A stretch of 64,000 bases of DNA from Methylotenera sp. Lineage in GTDB: Bacteria; Pseudomonadota; Gammaproteobacteria; Burkholderiales; Methylophilaceae. The notes under the pieces are model-generated. The model was given only the letters and a program-made list of their open reading frames with translations, had not been told where the DNA came from and did no database searches. The position numbers were made by a program, and so were the translations under genes. The first letter of the stretch is position 1. Each line of letters opens with the position of its first letter. Shown here in pieces: positions 8,925 through 18,071 of the stretch. The stretch spans positions 18,239-82,238 of the forward strand of contig NZ_JABFRA010000100.1 of assembly GCF_013141425.1 (NCBI RefSeq). The letters run 5' to 3'.

Positions 8925-9386
8925 TTAATTTAAGTCCGCATCCTTATAGGTTTCGGGTGAATCTGCACGTAATCTTGCACGCTCAGATTCTGGTAATTTT
9001 TGATACTCCAACCATTTTTGACGCAATTCATTTTTTTTCTCTGCTGGTAAAGATTGAAATTGCTGATGGTTTTTTCTAGCATTCTCACGCTCGTAAGGTG
9101 TCATACGGCTCCAGTTAGTCAGTCGCTTTTGCACTAACTCCTGCTTTTTAGCGTTCATTTTTGGATAATCTCGGGCAATATCCAGCATTTTTTCGCGCTG
9201 CCAAGGACGTAACGTGTCCCACTCTGAAGCCAAAGGATTTAATATTTGTCGTTGCTCATTATTTAGTTGTGCCCAAGCCACATCTGAATCACCTGCAAAT
9301 GCAATGTGGCTAAATGTGAATACACCTACGATAAAAACTTTTAAAAATAGAACAGCGCGTTTTAATCGCGCTTGGAAACTAACCAT
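8925..9386 (-). CDS. DUF3106 domain protein, secreted or membrane-anchored
   Basis: This 153-residue protein has an N-terminal hydrophobic signal (about 10-30, ending near AFAGD). Its mature part is Trp/Arg/Gln-rich and repeats short helical motifs such as LNPLASEWDTLRPWQREKML, NWSRMTPYEREN and WLEYQKLPESERARL. That W-x-x-L-x-P-x-x-R pattern is characteristic of DUF3106. It is probably periplasmic; biochemical function is unknown. It overlaps the DUF3619 gene by 25 bp and so is translationally linked to the sigma-factor operon. Confidence 0.85.
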   Translation of the reverse strand: MVSFQARLKRAVLFLKVFIVGVFTFSHIAFAGDSDVAWAQLNNEQRQILNPLASEWDTLRPWQREKMLDIARDYPKMNAKKQELVQKRLTNWSRMTPYERENARKNHQQFQSLPAEKKNELRQKWLEYQKLPESERARLRADSPETYKDADLN

Positions 9387-9826
9387 GTATCAAACCCCTT
9401 GTCTGCAAATGCTTCTGGTGGCAACTCGGATGCCAACAAAAATGCGTCACTATTATTTAAATTATTATCTGCATTAAATTTTTGTGCTACAAAGAAAGTC
9501 AACAACATTGCACCTACAATAATCGCTGTAAACATCAGCCGATGATGTTCAAAATAATCACCAAAGCCATTGCCTAACCATTGCAACACATTGCCATTCT
9601 GACTAAAACCCTGACTAGTCGCTAATTGATTCACAGCCAAACCACGTGCATAAGACAAGCGCTGCAATGTCTGAGCATTAAGATGCTGCGCATTATCATT
9701 TAATAAACCAGCAACAGTATGCGCAAGCTGCTCATCCGCGCTCAAGCTAGCATCTGGCTTACTATTTTCAGTCTTAACTTTTTCCATGTGCATAATTTTA
9801 GCGTCTTCTTGTTGTGTACTCATCAT
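9362..9826 (-). CDS. DUF3619 domain membrane protein (possible anti-sigma partner)
   Basis: A 154-residue protein with a cytoplasmic N-terminal half and a single membrane helix near residues 97-115. The arrangement (encoded 7 bp after an ECF sigma factor, one membrane helix, short C-terminal tail) resembles anti-sigma factors, but the protein lacks a recognisable zinc-binding ASD motif. Anti-sigma function is therefore only inferred. Its start may be at one of several in-frame methionines (residues 1, 2, 12 or 14). Confidence 0.8.
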   Translation of the reverse strand: MMSTQQEDAKIMHMEKVKTENSKPDASLSADEQLAHTVAGLLNDNAQHLNAQTLQRLSYARGLAVNQLATSQGFSQNGNVLQWLGNGFGDYFEHHRLMFTAIIVGAMLLTFFVAQKFNADNNLNNSDAFLLASELPPEAFADKGFDTWLVSKRD

Positions 9827-9833
9827 TCACCTC

Positions 9834-10436
9834 TTAGCCTTTTGAGCTTTGATTATTTAACGTCAGGCCTGGTAGACCCAGTTTCTCTAAACCTTGTTTT
9901 TTCAGTTCTGCCGCCAACGCATGAACCGCTCGCGAGCAGTGCGTTTTCACGCTACCATCCGAGCAACCCATTATTTCAGCAGTTTCTGCCACATCCATCT
10001 CCTCCCAATAACGCAACACAAAGGCTTCTCGTTGACGTGTGGGTAGCTTTTCTAGTGCAGATTCTATCAGTTTTATTGTTTGGCTACGTTCAAGTTGAGC
10101 CGATGGTTCGTCACTATCATCCTCAACATCAATCGTCTCTAATGGGTCACGGTCTTCACCCTCATCATTACTACCGAATGAAGATAGCAAGGTAGTCCAT
10201 AAATTACGTACTTTTTGTCTGCGCCAGAAATCGCGCATAGTATTTTGCAAAATTCGCTGAAAAAGCATCGGCAACTCTTCTGCAGGCTTGTCTCCGTATT
10301 TTTCTGCGAGTTTCATCATCGCATCTTGCACAATATCCAGTGCCGCATGGTCGTCACGCACGGCATAAGCTGTCTGCTTAAAAGCACGACGCTCCACGTC
10401 CTCAAGAAAATCAGAAAGTTCTTTAGTAGTTGCCAT
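9834..10436 (-). CDS. RNA polymerase ECF sigma factor
   Basis: A sigma-70 family ECF factor (200 aa). Sigma region 2 (about 15-90) contains DHAALDIVQDAMMKLAEKY and a Trp-rich DFWRRQKVRNLW segment. An unusually long acidic linker (about 95-125, rich in Asp and Glu) leads to region 4 (about 130-190), with LPTRQREAFVLRYWEEMD and the helix-turn-helix MGCSDGSVKTHCSRA. It heads the operon with DUF3619, DUF3106 and RDD. The target regulon is not evident from the window. Confidence 0.9.
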   Translation of the reverse strand: MATTKELSDFLEDVERRAFKQTAYAVRDDHAALDIVQDAMMKLAEKYGDKPAEELPMLFQRILQNTMRDFWRRQKVRNLWTTLLSSFGSNDEGEDRDPLETIDVEDDSDEPSAQLERSQTIKLIESALEKLPTRQREAFVLRYWEEMDVAETAEIMGCSDGSVKTHCSRAVHALAAELKKQGLEKLGLPGLTLNNQSSKG

Positions 10437-10581
10437 TACACTTCGTAGTAATTTGGTTTACATTCACTTTATTATAAATTGCCAACTCAATAATTTCAGA
10501 AAGTATATCAGGTTTACATTTTGAACTAGCGCCCGCATTGGTTACAATCATAGCAATTAATTAATAGGCATTATTACTTCT

Positions 10582-10815
10582 ATGTGGCGACTGATTTTTC
10601 TAGGCATCATCATCTACTTGCTTATTGCCGCTTTTAAGCGCGGCATGCTTACTAAAAAGCAGGATGATTTGAATGTTAAAAAGGGCGCGCCCGCCAGTGA
10701 AAAGAAAATTGAAACCATGGTCAAGTGTGCGGCTTGTGATGTGCACCTACCCAGATCTGAGGCTTATCTAGTCAATGGTGACTTTTATTGCAGTAAATTG
10801 CACATTCCTAAATAA
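10582..10815 (+). CDS. PP0621 family protein, membrane-anchored with zinc-ribbon-like Cys pair
   Basis: A 77-residue protein with one N-terminal membrane helix (about 3-19), a basic linker, and a C-terminal segment VKCAACDVHLPRSEAY followed by a further Cys near FYCS. The CxxC plus third Cys suggests a metal-binding knuckle. It matches the small conserved family often found upstream of pilS-type kinases. The stop codon abuts the ATG of the kinase gene, so the two are almost certainly co-transcribed. Function unknown. Confidence 0.85.
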   Translation: MWRLIFLGIIIYLLIAAFKRGMLTKKQDDLNVKKGAPASEKKIETMVKCAACDVHLPRSEAYLVNGDFYCSKLHIPK

Positions 10816-12462
10816 ATGCCGCTGCTAACTAACCATTCGAACAACAGCCAACTTGAAGCTAGGCTTCCCCGCGCCAACACGCTAGACGTTCCACTACAAA
10901 ACCACGCAGTCAATATCCTGAATGTTTTTCGCTTTGTCTTAAGCTTGGTTTTCATTATCTCTTACCTGTATTTAGGTAAGGAATCTTTATGGCAAAGCGA
11001 GCACTCGCTACTCACCTTTAAGCTATCGGTTGCTTATTTTATCTTTAGTATTTTCATCTTATTAATCAGCCCACTTAAATCTGATGTATATAAACTATCA
11101 CTGCCTTTTCAGATTACTGCTGACATTGTTTTCATCATTTTATTCATGTTCGTTGCTGGGGGCATCACCAGTGGATTAGGCATATTATTAATCATCATCA
11201 TCGTGATTGCCAGCCTAGCAAGTAATGGCCGCCTAGCTTTATTTTATGCCGCAGTCGCCAGCATAGGCTTATTGCTAGAACAAAGTTATCGCATGCTATT
11301 GGATGACATATCAGCCACCAGCTTTACCCAGCCTGCAATACTGAGCTTGAGTTGTTTTGCCACCGCTTGGCTAGCTTTTACACTGGCAAAACGCATGCAA
11401 CATAGTGAAGCTTTGGCTTCTGCACGCGGCATTGACATTGAAAACTTATCACAGGTAAATGCGCTCATTGCGCAGGAAATGCAGGATGGCGTAATTGTAG
11501 TAGACGAACACTTTAACATTCGGCATAGCAACATACAGGCTACAACATTATTATCTCTGCCAATAGGCAATGTGGCGGACTTTACGTTAAAGCATTATGC
11601 GCCCGAAATTGCTGTCATGTTCAATGATTGGTTAGATGAATTAGACGAAAACAACAATGCATCATTCACGATTAACAATCGAGAATTAAAGCTCCGATTC
11701 ATGCCAATCAACCAGAATATTGATACTCAAATATCAAACCGACGCTCTGGAGCTGTTATTTTTATTCAAGACCTCAGCCAGATTCAAACAGCGGCACAGC
11801 AAGCTAAACTAGCGGCACTTGGCAGACTTACCGCCAATATCGCGCATGAAATACGAAATCCCTTAAGTGCAATCAGCCACGCTAACCAATTACTGCAAGA
11901 GGATGAAAAAAATACCGCTTCAACTTCACGACTACTGCAAATAGTTTCAGACAACATTAGCCGTATCGACCAAATCATCAAGGATGTACTTGAACTCAAT
12001 CGACGTGATCGCACCTATTCAGAAAAAATAGCGTTAAGCGACTTTTTAACGAACTTTCACTCGCAATTCTGCGCTGTTGAAAATATTCCAAGTACCCATT
12101 TTCAACTTCAAAGTTTTCAGGATAAAAACTTTATGTTTGATAAGCGTCATTTAACGCAAATTTTATGGAATCTTTGTAAAAATGGCTGGGAGCACAGTCA
12201 AAAGCAAATCGGCAGTTTATCCATTGGTGTTCAAGACCTGAGCAAAACAGGGCTGAATATCATAATTAAAGATGATGGCGCTGGCGTTGCTGAGCATGAC
12301 CAAGCGAGACTGTTTGAACCATTTTTCACCACAAAAACGACTGGCAACGGTTTAGGGCTTTATATTTCACGCGAATTAGCAGAAGCCAATGGTGCAAAAC
12401 TACAGTATCAAGCCCTAAGTCCGGGCAGCGCATTTATAATTCACCTTAAAAAGTCCAGCTAA
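10816..12462 (+). CDS. pilS: Sensor histidine kinase, PilS-like
   Basis: A 548-residue membrane kinase. Six hydrophobic segments occupy about residues 30-195, followed by a PAS-like region (about 205-320), a HisKA dimerisation domain with the phospho-acceptor His in TANIAHEIRNPLSA (about 344-357), and a HATPase domain with N box (NLCKNGWEH), G1 box (DDGAGV) and G2 box (TGNGLGL). In Pseudomonas, PilS and PilR control pilin transcription through sigma-54. No pilus genes lie in this window, so the target is inferred from homology. The rpoN gene is present at 60.2 kb. Confidence 0.88.
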   Translation: MPLLTNHSNNSQLEARLPRANTLDVPLQNHAVNILNVFRFVLSLVFIISYLYLGKESLWQSEHSLLTFKLSVAYFIFSIFILLISPLKSDVYKLSLPFQITADIVFIILFMFVAGGITSGLGILLIIIIVIASLASNGRLALFYAAVASIGLLLEQSYRMLLDDISATSFTQPAILSLSCFATAWLAFTLAKRMQHSEALASARGIDIENLSQVNALIAQEMQDGVIVVDEHFNIRHSNIQATTLLSLPIGNVADFTLKHYAPEIAVMFNDWLDELDENNNASFTINNRELKLRFMPINQNIDTQISNRRSGAVIFIQDLSQIQTAAQQAKLAALGRLTANIAHEIRNPLSAISHANQLLQEDEKNTASTSRLLQIVSDNISRIDQIIKDVLELNRRDRTYSEKIALSDFLTNFHSQFCAVENIPSTHFQLQSFQDKNFMFDKRHLTQILWNLCKNGWEHSQKQIGSLSIGVQDLSKTGLNIIIKDDGAGVAEHDQARLFEPFFTTKTTGNGLGLYISRELAEANGAKLQYQALSPGSAFIIHLKKSS

Positions 12463-12472
12463 AAAAGGCATA

Positions 12473-13885
12473 ATGTTACTTATGACACAAAATCCTACTT
12501 GCCTAATTGTTGATGATGAAACTGACATTCGTGAACTATTGACCATGACGCTAGAGCGCATGGACGTTGACACCTATAGTGCCAGCAACATCGACGAGGC
12601 AAAAGCATTACTTAAACAACGCGCATACGCACTTTGTCTGACTGATATGCAAATGCCAGGCGGAACTGGTTTGGATCTGGTTAACTACATCAATGAATTT
12701 CATCCTGGACTGCCTGTTGCGGTCATTACTGCACATGCCAGTGCAGAAAATGCAGTATCCGCACTCAAAGCGGGAGCATTTGATTACTTAAGCAAACCAA
12801 TCTCTTTGAAGCAACTGCGGCCAGTGATTGAATTTGCACTCAAACTGACCACACAATCAAATATTAAAAGTCCCAATGTACTAGAAATGGTAGGGGATTC
12901 TTTACCCATGGCTCATGTAAGGTCCATGATTGCCAAGCTTGCTCGGAGCCAAGCTCCAGTGTACATCAGTGGTGAATCTGGTAGCGGTAAAGAACTAGCC
13001 GCAAAACTCATCCACAGCAATAGTTCACGTGGCGAAGGTGCTTTTATTGCTGTTAACTGTGGCGCCATCCCAGAAAATTTGATGGAAAGTGAGTTTTTTG
13101 GCTATAAAAAGGGTTCATTCACCGGTGCCAGCCAAGATAAAGAAGGTATGTTTCAAGCCGCAAATGGCGGTACGTTATTTTTGGATGAAGTCGCTGATTT
13201 ACCGTTAGCCATGCAAGTAAAATTACTACGTGCGATTCAAGAGAAAAAAATACGCATGGTGGGCGGCACAACCGAGGAAGCGGTCGATGTACGCATCATC
13301 AGTGCGACTCATAAAAATCTCAACGACATGATGGAGGCTGGACAATTCCGGCAGGATTTATACTACAGATTAAACGTCATTCAGCTTAAAATGCCTGCTT
13401 TACGGGATCGACCAGACGATATTCCTTTGTTAGCAAATTTACTACTAGCAAAACTATGTACCAACCAAAATATTCCGCTACCTGAAATTGAAGCTGACAC
13501 ACAGACCTATCTTTCAAAGTTACAGTTTCCTGGCAATGTGCGTGAATTAGAGAATATGCTAGAGCGAGCTTTAGCCATGAGCGATGGTAAAACCATCACT
13601 ATAGAAGATTTAGGAAATGAAAATGAATCGTCACGATTTCATAACGCAACGACTTCAGAAACATTGAATAAGGCAAGTTTTAATTCAGAGCAAACTCAAG
13701 ACCTTAATTTAACCGATTACTTAGAAGACGTAGAAAAGCGTGCCATTGTGAAAGCTCTGGAAAAAACCAACAACAACAAAACTGCTGCTGCCAAACTGCT
13801 AGGAGTTAGTTTCCGTACTCTGCGCTACCGACTCGCCAAGCTTGGCCTTGCAAAGGAGAGTGACTTAGAGATTGAGGATGATTGA
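12473..13885 (+). CDS. pilR: Sigma-54-dependent response regulator, PilR-like
   Basis: An NtrC-class activator (470 aa). A receiver domain (about 8-120, with DDETD and phospho-acceptor Asp in LTDMQMPGG) leads to an AAA+ sigma-54 interaction domain with Walker A (GESGSGKE), the sigma-54 contact loop in GSFTGA form, and Walker B (GGTLFLDEV). A Fis-type helix-turn-helix closes the protein (NNNKTAAAKLLGVSFRTLRY). A second ATG three codons in (12482) is an alternative start. It pairs with the upstream kinase after a 10-bp gap. Confidence 0.9.
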   Translation: MLLMTQNPTCLIVDDETDIRELLTMTLERMDVDTYSASNIDEAKALLKQRAYALCLTDMQMPGGTGLDLVNYINEFHPGLPVAVITAHASAENAVSALKAGAFDYLSKPISLKQLRPVIEFALKLTTQSNIKSPNVLEMVGDSLPMAHVRSMIAKLARSQAPVYISGESGSGKELAAKLIHSNSSRGEGAFIAVNCGAIPENLMESEFFGYKKGSFTGASQDKEGMFQAANGGTLFLDEVADLPLAMQVKLLRAIQEKKIRMVGGTTEEAVDVRIISATHKNLNDMMEAGQFRQDLYYRLNVIQLKMPALRDRPDDIPLLANLLLAKLCTNQNIPLPEIEADTQTYLSKLQFPGNVRELENMLERALAMSDGKTITIEDLGNENESSRFHNATTSETLNKASFNSEQTQDLNLTDYLEDVEKRAIVKALEKTNNNKTAAAKLLGVSFRTLRYRLAKLGLAKESDLEIEDD

Positions 13886-13932
13886 AAAATCCGGGTTATC
13901 AAGTTTAAATCTACCTTTTAAATGTATTCAAA

Positions 13933-15489
13933 CTAATGCGTTGGTGCATTTTCAACTACTAATACAGGCAACACTTTAGGCTTCCACAAATCCAAATATT
14001 TATTCGACTTATTTAGCAAATCTCGGTTCATTTCCTCATATTCAGTTTCTGGCGGCAGGTTTATGTTCTTAGCAATGGCGGAATAGCCTAGACCTAATTT
14101 TCCGCCTTCAACTTTAAAACCAATAAAATCCAAAACAGTAGGAAATAAATCAAAAGGCAAAATAGCTTCGCGATTTTTATGGATAGTCTCTTCTGAAATA
14201 AATCGATTGAAGATATGCCGTTCTTTAATTTGGTCTAATTTATTCGATACTGGATTTTCCATCGCCAAATGATCGCCTAAAATTACAATATTAGTGTCTT
14301 TAAGATAACCATTTTTTGTGATGAACGCCACTATATCCGCAACCTGTTGGGCCGTACATTCAACAATGCCTTCAAAATCTTTAATGCCCCTCTCTTTGCA
14401 ATAATTTGAAAAATGGCCATCTGGGCCATGCGTATCAATCGTGGTAATAGTGAGATTAAAGGGTTGTTGTTTCGCATGCAATTCCACCAACTTGTCTTTG
14501 AATATTGACAATAAATCGTCATCGTACAAACCCCAAAAATTCATATCAGCGTCGCTAAGATTGCCTTTTAATTCATCCTTTCCAAGCACTTCATCGTAAT
14601 GATGATCCCGAAAAAACATACCTTTACCAGCAAAGGCTAAGGCATCCCCGCCTAAATAAACGCTGTAATAGCCTGCGTCGTGTAAAACATCCCCTAGACA
14701 AACTGCATTGGGTAAAAATGATTTAATTTTTTCACCTTGATCATTCCCATCATACAAACTGACACTTTTAAGTGGTACCGCACATTGCGTTGCAGTAATA
14801 CCCGCAATTGTCCACCAACTTCCAGGTGCCGTTTTGTAACTGACAAAACTGGTGCCTTTTAATTGATCTAGCGGAGCAAGTAAGTTTTTCCCAAACAGAT
14901 GGGTGTCTTTGTATGAGTCTTCCAGGCTTTCTACATAGATAAACACCAAGTTCTTGGGCTTGATTGGTTTGACTAACTTGACTTGTGCTGGGGCGAGGTA
15001 ATGCTCTGCAAAATAATCTTTTCCAAACAAGTGATGAATAAACACGCTAATTGAAAACTGCACCCCAAAATAAAGACCAGCAGTAAGCAAGGTATATAAC
15101 GGCGCCCGATGCCCGATAAACCAATAAATCACCTTTAAAAAATGAATATTGGCTGAACGTGCAGGTCGGGTCAGCCAATGCGCAGACCCGTGAATCAAAA
15201 ATAGTGCGATGGAATACTCCACTAACACCAATAGCATTGCAGCACTTACAGGAAGCGCTATGCACCAAGCCAAAAAGCTTTTAATGATAGCTGCATCGGT
15301 ATCCACCAGCCCATCTAAACCAAATTGAGCATGGTAAAAAATCTGCTCTAACGAAGGCTCACCGAAATTGTCTCCAATCCAATAGGCACTTGCGGCTAAA
15401 AAGAATGCACTTAAATAGGTTAAAAATCGAATTAAACCGCGAATAAAATGGCGATGGCGATTATGAAGTTGTTGGGCGCGACTAAGCAT
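13933..15489 (-). CDS. OpgB-like phosphoglycerol/phosphoethanolamine transferase (sulfatase superfamily)
   Basis: A 518-residue inner-membrane enzyme with four to five N-terminal helices (to about residue 150) and a periplasmic alkaline-phosphatase/sulfatase domain. Visible active-site elements are the metal-binding YVESLED (186-191), the probable nucleophile Thr227 in WWTIAG, DTH (352-354) and GDH (405-407). The segment with AVCLGDVLHDAGYYSVYLGG and FAGKGMFFRDHHYDEVLG parallels E. coli OpgB, which moves phosphoglycerol from phosphatidylglycerol to periplasmic glucans. It lacks the long C-terminal part of E. coli OpgB. It is the last gene of the glucan operon, 12 bp after the synthase, so decoration of that glucan is the likely job. 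Phosphoethanolamine as donor is not excluded. Confidence 0.82.
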   Translation of the reverse strand: MLSRAQQLHNRHRHFIRGLIRFLTYLSAFFLAASAYWIGDNFGEPSLEQIFYHAQFGLDGLVDTDAAIIKSFLAWCIALPVSAAMLLVLVEYSIALFLIHGSAHWLTRPARSANIHFLKVIYWFIGHRAPLYTLLTAGLYFGVQFSISVFIHHLFGKDYFAEHYLAPAQVKLVKPIKPKNLVFIYVESLEDSYKDTHLFGKNLLAPLDQLKGTSFVSYKTAPGSWWTIAGITATQCAVPLKSVSLYDGNDQGEKIKSFLPNAVCLGDVLHDAGYYSVYLGGDALAFAGKGMFFRDHHYDEVLGKDELKGNLSDADMNFWGLYDDDLLSIFKDKLVELHAKQQPFNLTITTIDTHGPDGHFSNYCKERGIKDFEGIVECTAQQVADIVAFITKNGYLKDTNIVILGDHLAMENPVSNKLDQIKERHIFNRFISEETIHKNREAILPFDLFPTVLDFIGFKVEGGKLGLGYSAIAKNINLPPETEYEEMNRDLLNKSNKYLDLWKPKVLPVLVVENAPTH

Positions 15490-15501
15490 GTTGATTTACT
15501 T

Positions 15502-18066
15502 TTAATTTGGGCGTTGCGAAATAAACTGGCAAGTGACAGCGCTGGCATAAGGTAAGCATTGCAAGGTCAACATGGCGACCCACAATTGAGCATCTATATT
15601 ATTTAAACCACGCGTTGCTAACATAAGGAAGCCACACAAAATCAAAGCCGTTAGAAGCGTGAGTTCTTCAATAATTGGATTTAGAATTTGTAGTTTATTG
15701 ATTTTATTTTTGCCCTTAGCCGTGACCTTAAATACTCCGTCTTTCTTGAATATTCCTGTTATTACACCTTTAGCAATAGCATGAGAAAGCCCGAGACTGG
15801 CAAGTGAAGCGCCAAAGATATCAGTCCAGCTACAATTCATGGTTTTTCTGTAAAGAATCGGACCGAGGGCGGCCTTTATGCCCAAGAAGCACAAGATTGG
15901 CACAATCATAATCGAGACTGGCAAACTAAAGGCTGTTGGAAAGACCAACATCGCGATTGTCCAGCCAATAGAACCAATGGTAAAAAATAACTGTAAGGCA
16001 TCGCCCAACCAACCAAACCAGCCGGTAAGAAAGTGATAGCGCTGGCCAAAAGAAAGTGTTGAATCACCCAGCAATTTTGGCAGATGATGTTTCAATATCT
16101 GCATGGCTCCAAAAGCCCAGCGGAAGCGTTGCGACTTAAGCGCCTTAAAGTCTGCGGGCGTCAATCCACGTCCAAAAGTATCATCCACATAGCGGAGTTC
16201 ATAGCCTTTTTCCAGCAAGCGCAATCCAAGCTCAGTATCTTCACAAATACACCATTCCGACCATTTACCGCTATCCAGCAAGGCCTGATGGCGGACCAAA
16301 GTCATTGTGCCGTGTTGAATTAGCGCATTGCGCTCATGGCGATGATGCATGCCAATGCGAAAAAATCCTTCGAACTCCCAATTACTCATCCGTTTAAAAA
16401 AGTTATTTTCCCATTCGCGATGCGCCTGGGGCGCTTGCACAACCGCAACTTGCGCGTCAGAAAAGTGTGGCACAAGATTCGATAACCAGTCCGCTGTAAC
16501 TTCATAATCAGCATCGACCACCCCAATCACTTGTGCCTTTTTATTGGTCTTATCTAATGCAAAGTTCAAAGCGCCGGCCTTAAAGCCAGGCCATTGCGGA
16601 AGATGATAAAAATGAAAATTAGCTGGCATGTTTGCTACGTAGGTTTCGAGTGGCTTCCACTTGGCTTCATCTTTGGTGTTGTTATCCACCACGATCACTT
16701 CAAAATGGGTGTAATCAAGCTTATGCAAACTTTCAATGGTCGCAATCACCATTTCAGGCGGTTCGTTATAACAAGCCAGGTGAATCGAAACATACAGTTC
16801 TTTATCCGTGGGTAAAGGTTTTGCACGCTTGTAAGCCCGATTCCAGCCACCTTTAAACATCACCTCACTAAATTCAACGCCATAAATCATCAACACGGCA
16901 GAAGTAAGCCCCATACCGATAATCAGGCCGATTAAAACGATAAAATCACGCAATGTGTAGTAGTAATCGCCAGGCAAGTTCCAAGCCACGACCAAAGTAG
17001 TGACGCAGGCTTGTAATAAAATTGCCATGGATAATCTACCACCCAGACCCCAGCGTCTAAAACGATAACCGATAAATAAAATAGGCAAGAATGCTAACAA
17101 AGTAGCCCATAAGGCTTTTTCTTCCCAGCGGCTATCTTTTGGCACAGCGCCCTGCAAAGAATATTTTTCATGACGGTCTGCCGAAAACATGCCCCAATAA
17201 GCCCCTGCCCAGCCTTCTAGCTTTTGTTTCCAAGGCTGATCAAACGCTTCCATCAAATAATAGTCATAGTTTTTATAGGCGGTCTTTGCTAAAAACTCTC
17301 GAACAAAGCGCGCTTGGTTCACATCTGAAGCAATAGCCGCGCCAATAGTAGGCCCATGGCTAGGCCAACCAATTTCAGTGATAACAATTTTTTTTCGTGG
17401 AAACGCTTCCATCAGTTCTTTATAGCGACTGAGTGAATAATCCACTGCATTTTCAACTGGCAAACCTTCGTGATAAGGCAACAAATGCACCGCGATATAA
17501 TCCACATGTTTGACTAGATCCGGATTTTTGAGCCAAACATGCCAAGGCTCGGCAGTAGAAATTGGCAATTTAGTGGCTTTTCGTACATCATCCAGATAGC
17601 TAAACAAAGCTTCTGGTTTCAAGTCACTTCGCAGCAAGACTTCATTGCCAACAATGGCACGTTCGATACGAGGGTAGTTTTTAATTTTTGCTTTTAATGC
17701 CTCTACCTCACGTCGGTTAGCATTAGTATCACTGCCTAGCCAAGCACCAGCAGTAACATAAAACCCGAGATTAGAAGCTAAGGCAGTAACTTCGCTATTT
17801 TCCAATGCTCCATAGATACGTATACGATTTGTCAGCGGTTTTAGTAACTTGAGATCGAGTTCCAACTCAGCTGTGCTAGGATATTCTTTATCTAGCGGAC
17901 TCTGATTTTCTTGAAAGCCACTATAAGCAAAGCCATGAACAATCGTCGGGGCATTCATCACCGGCAATGCCTGGTTAAAAAGACTCCAAATACCAAAATG
18001 GATTAAACCAAGCGCGGTGGCGAATAGGATTGGATTTAAAAAACGCTTAAATTGTATAGAAATCAA
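15502..18066 (-). CDS. ndvB: Bifunctional GH17-GT2 beta-glucan synthase (NdvB-like)
   Basis: An 854-residue inner-membrane protein that joins two enzymes. After one N-terminal helix comes a periplasmic GH17 domain (about 40-310) with acid/base Glu142 in VGNEVLL and nucleophile Glu231 in ITEIGWPS. Three helices (about 318-398) lead to a cytoplasmic GT2 domain (about 425-655) with the processive signatures DAD (518-520), ED (609-610) and QRFRW (646-650), then about five more helices. In Pseudomonas and Azotobacter, proteins with this layout make beta-1,3-glucans, the GH17 part acting as a transglycosylase. No PilZ domain is present. It sits between a membrane GH17 enzyme and an OpgB-like transferase in one operon. 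Confidence 0.88.
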   Translation of the reverse strand: MISIQFKRFLNPILFATALGLIHFGIWSLFNQALPVMNAPTIVHGFAYSGFQENQSPLDKEYPSTAELELDLKLLKPLTNRIRIYGALENSEVTALASNLGFYVTAGAWLGSDTNANRREVEALKAKIKNYPRIERAIVGNEVLLRSDLKPEALFSYLDDVRKATKLPISTAEPWHVWLKNPDLVKHVDYIAVHLLPYHEGLPVENAVDYSLSRYKELMEAFPRKKIVITEIGWPSHGPTIGAAIASDVNQARFVREFLAKTAYKNYDYYLMEAFDQPWKQKLEGWAGAYWGMFSADRHEKYSLQGAVPKDSRWEEKALWATLLAFLPILFIGYRFRRWGLGGRLSMAILLQACVTTLVVAWNLPGDYYYTLRDFIVLIGLIIGMGLTSAVLMIYGVEFSEVMFKGGWNRAYKRAKPLPTDKELYVSIHLACYNEPPEMVIATIESLHKLDYTHFEVIVVDNNTKDEAKWKPLETYVANMPANFHFYHLPQWPGFKAGALNFALDKTNKKAQVIGVVDADYEVTADWLSNLVPHFSDAQVAVVQAPQAHREWENNFFKRMSNWEFEGFFRIGMHHRHERNALIQHGTMTLVRHQALLDSGKWSEWCICEDTELGLRLLEKGYELRYVDDTFGRGLTPADFKALKSQRFRWAFGAMQILKHHLPKLLGDSTLSFGQRYHFLTGWFGWLGDALQLFFTIGSIGWTIAMLVFPTAFSLPVSIMIVPILCFLGIKAALGPILYRKTMNCSWTDIFGASLASLGLSHAIAKGVITGIFKKDGVFKVTAKGKNKINKLQILNPIIEELTLLTALILCGFLMLATRGLNNIDAQLWVAMLTLQCLPYASAVTCQFISQRPN

Positions 18067-18071
18067 AATAA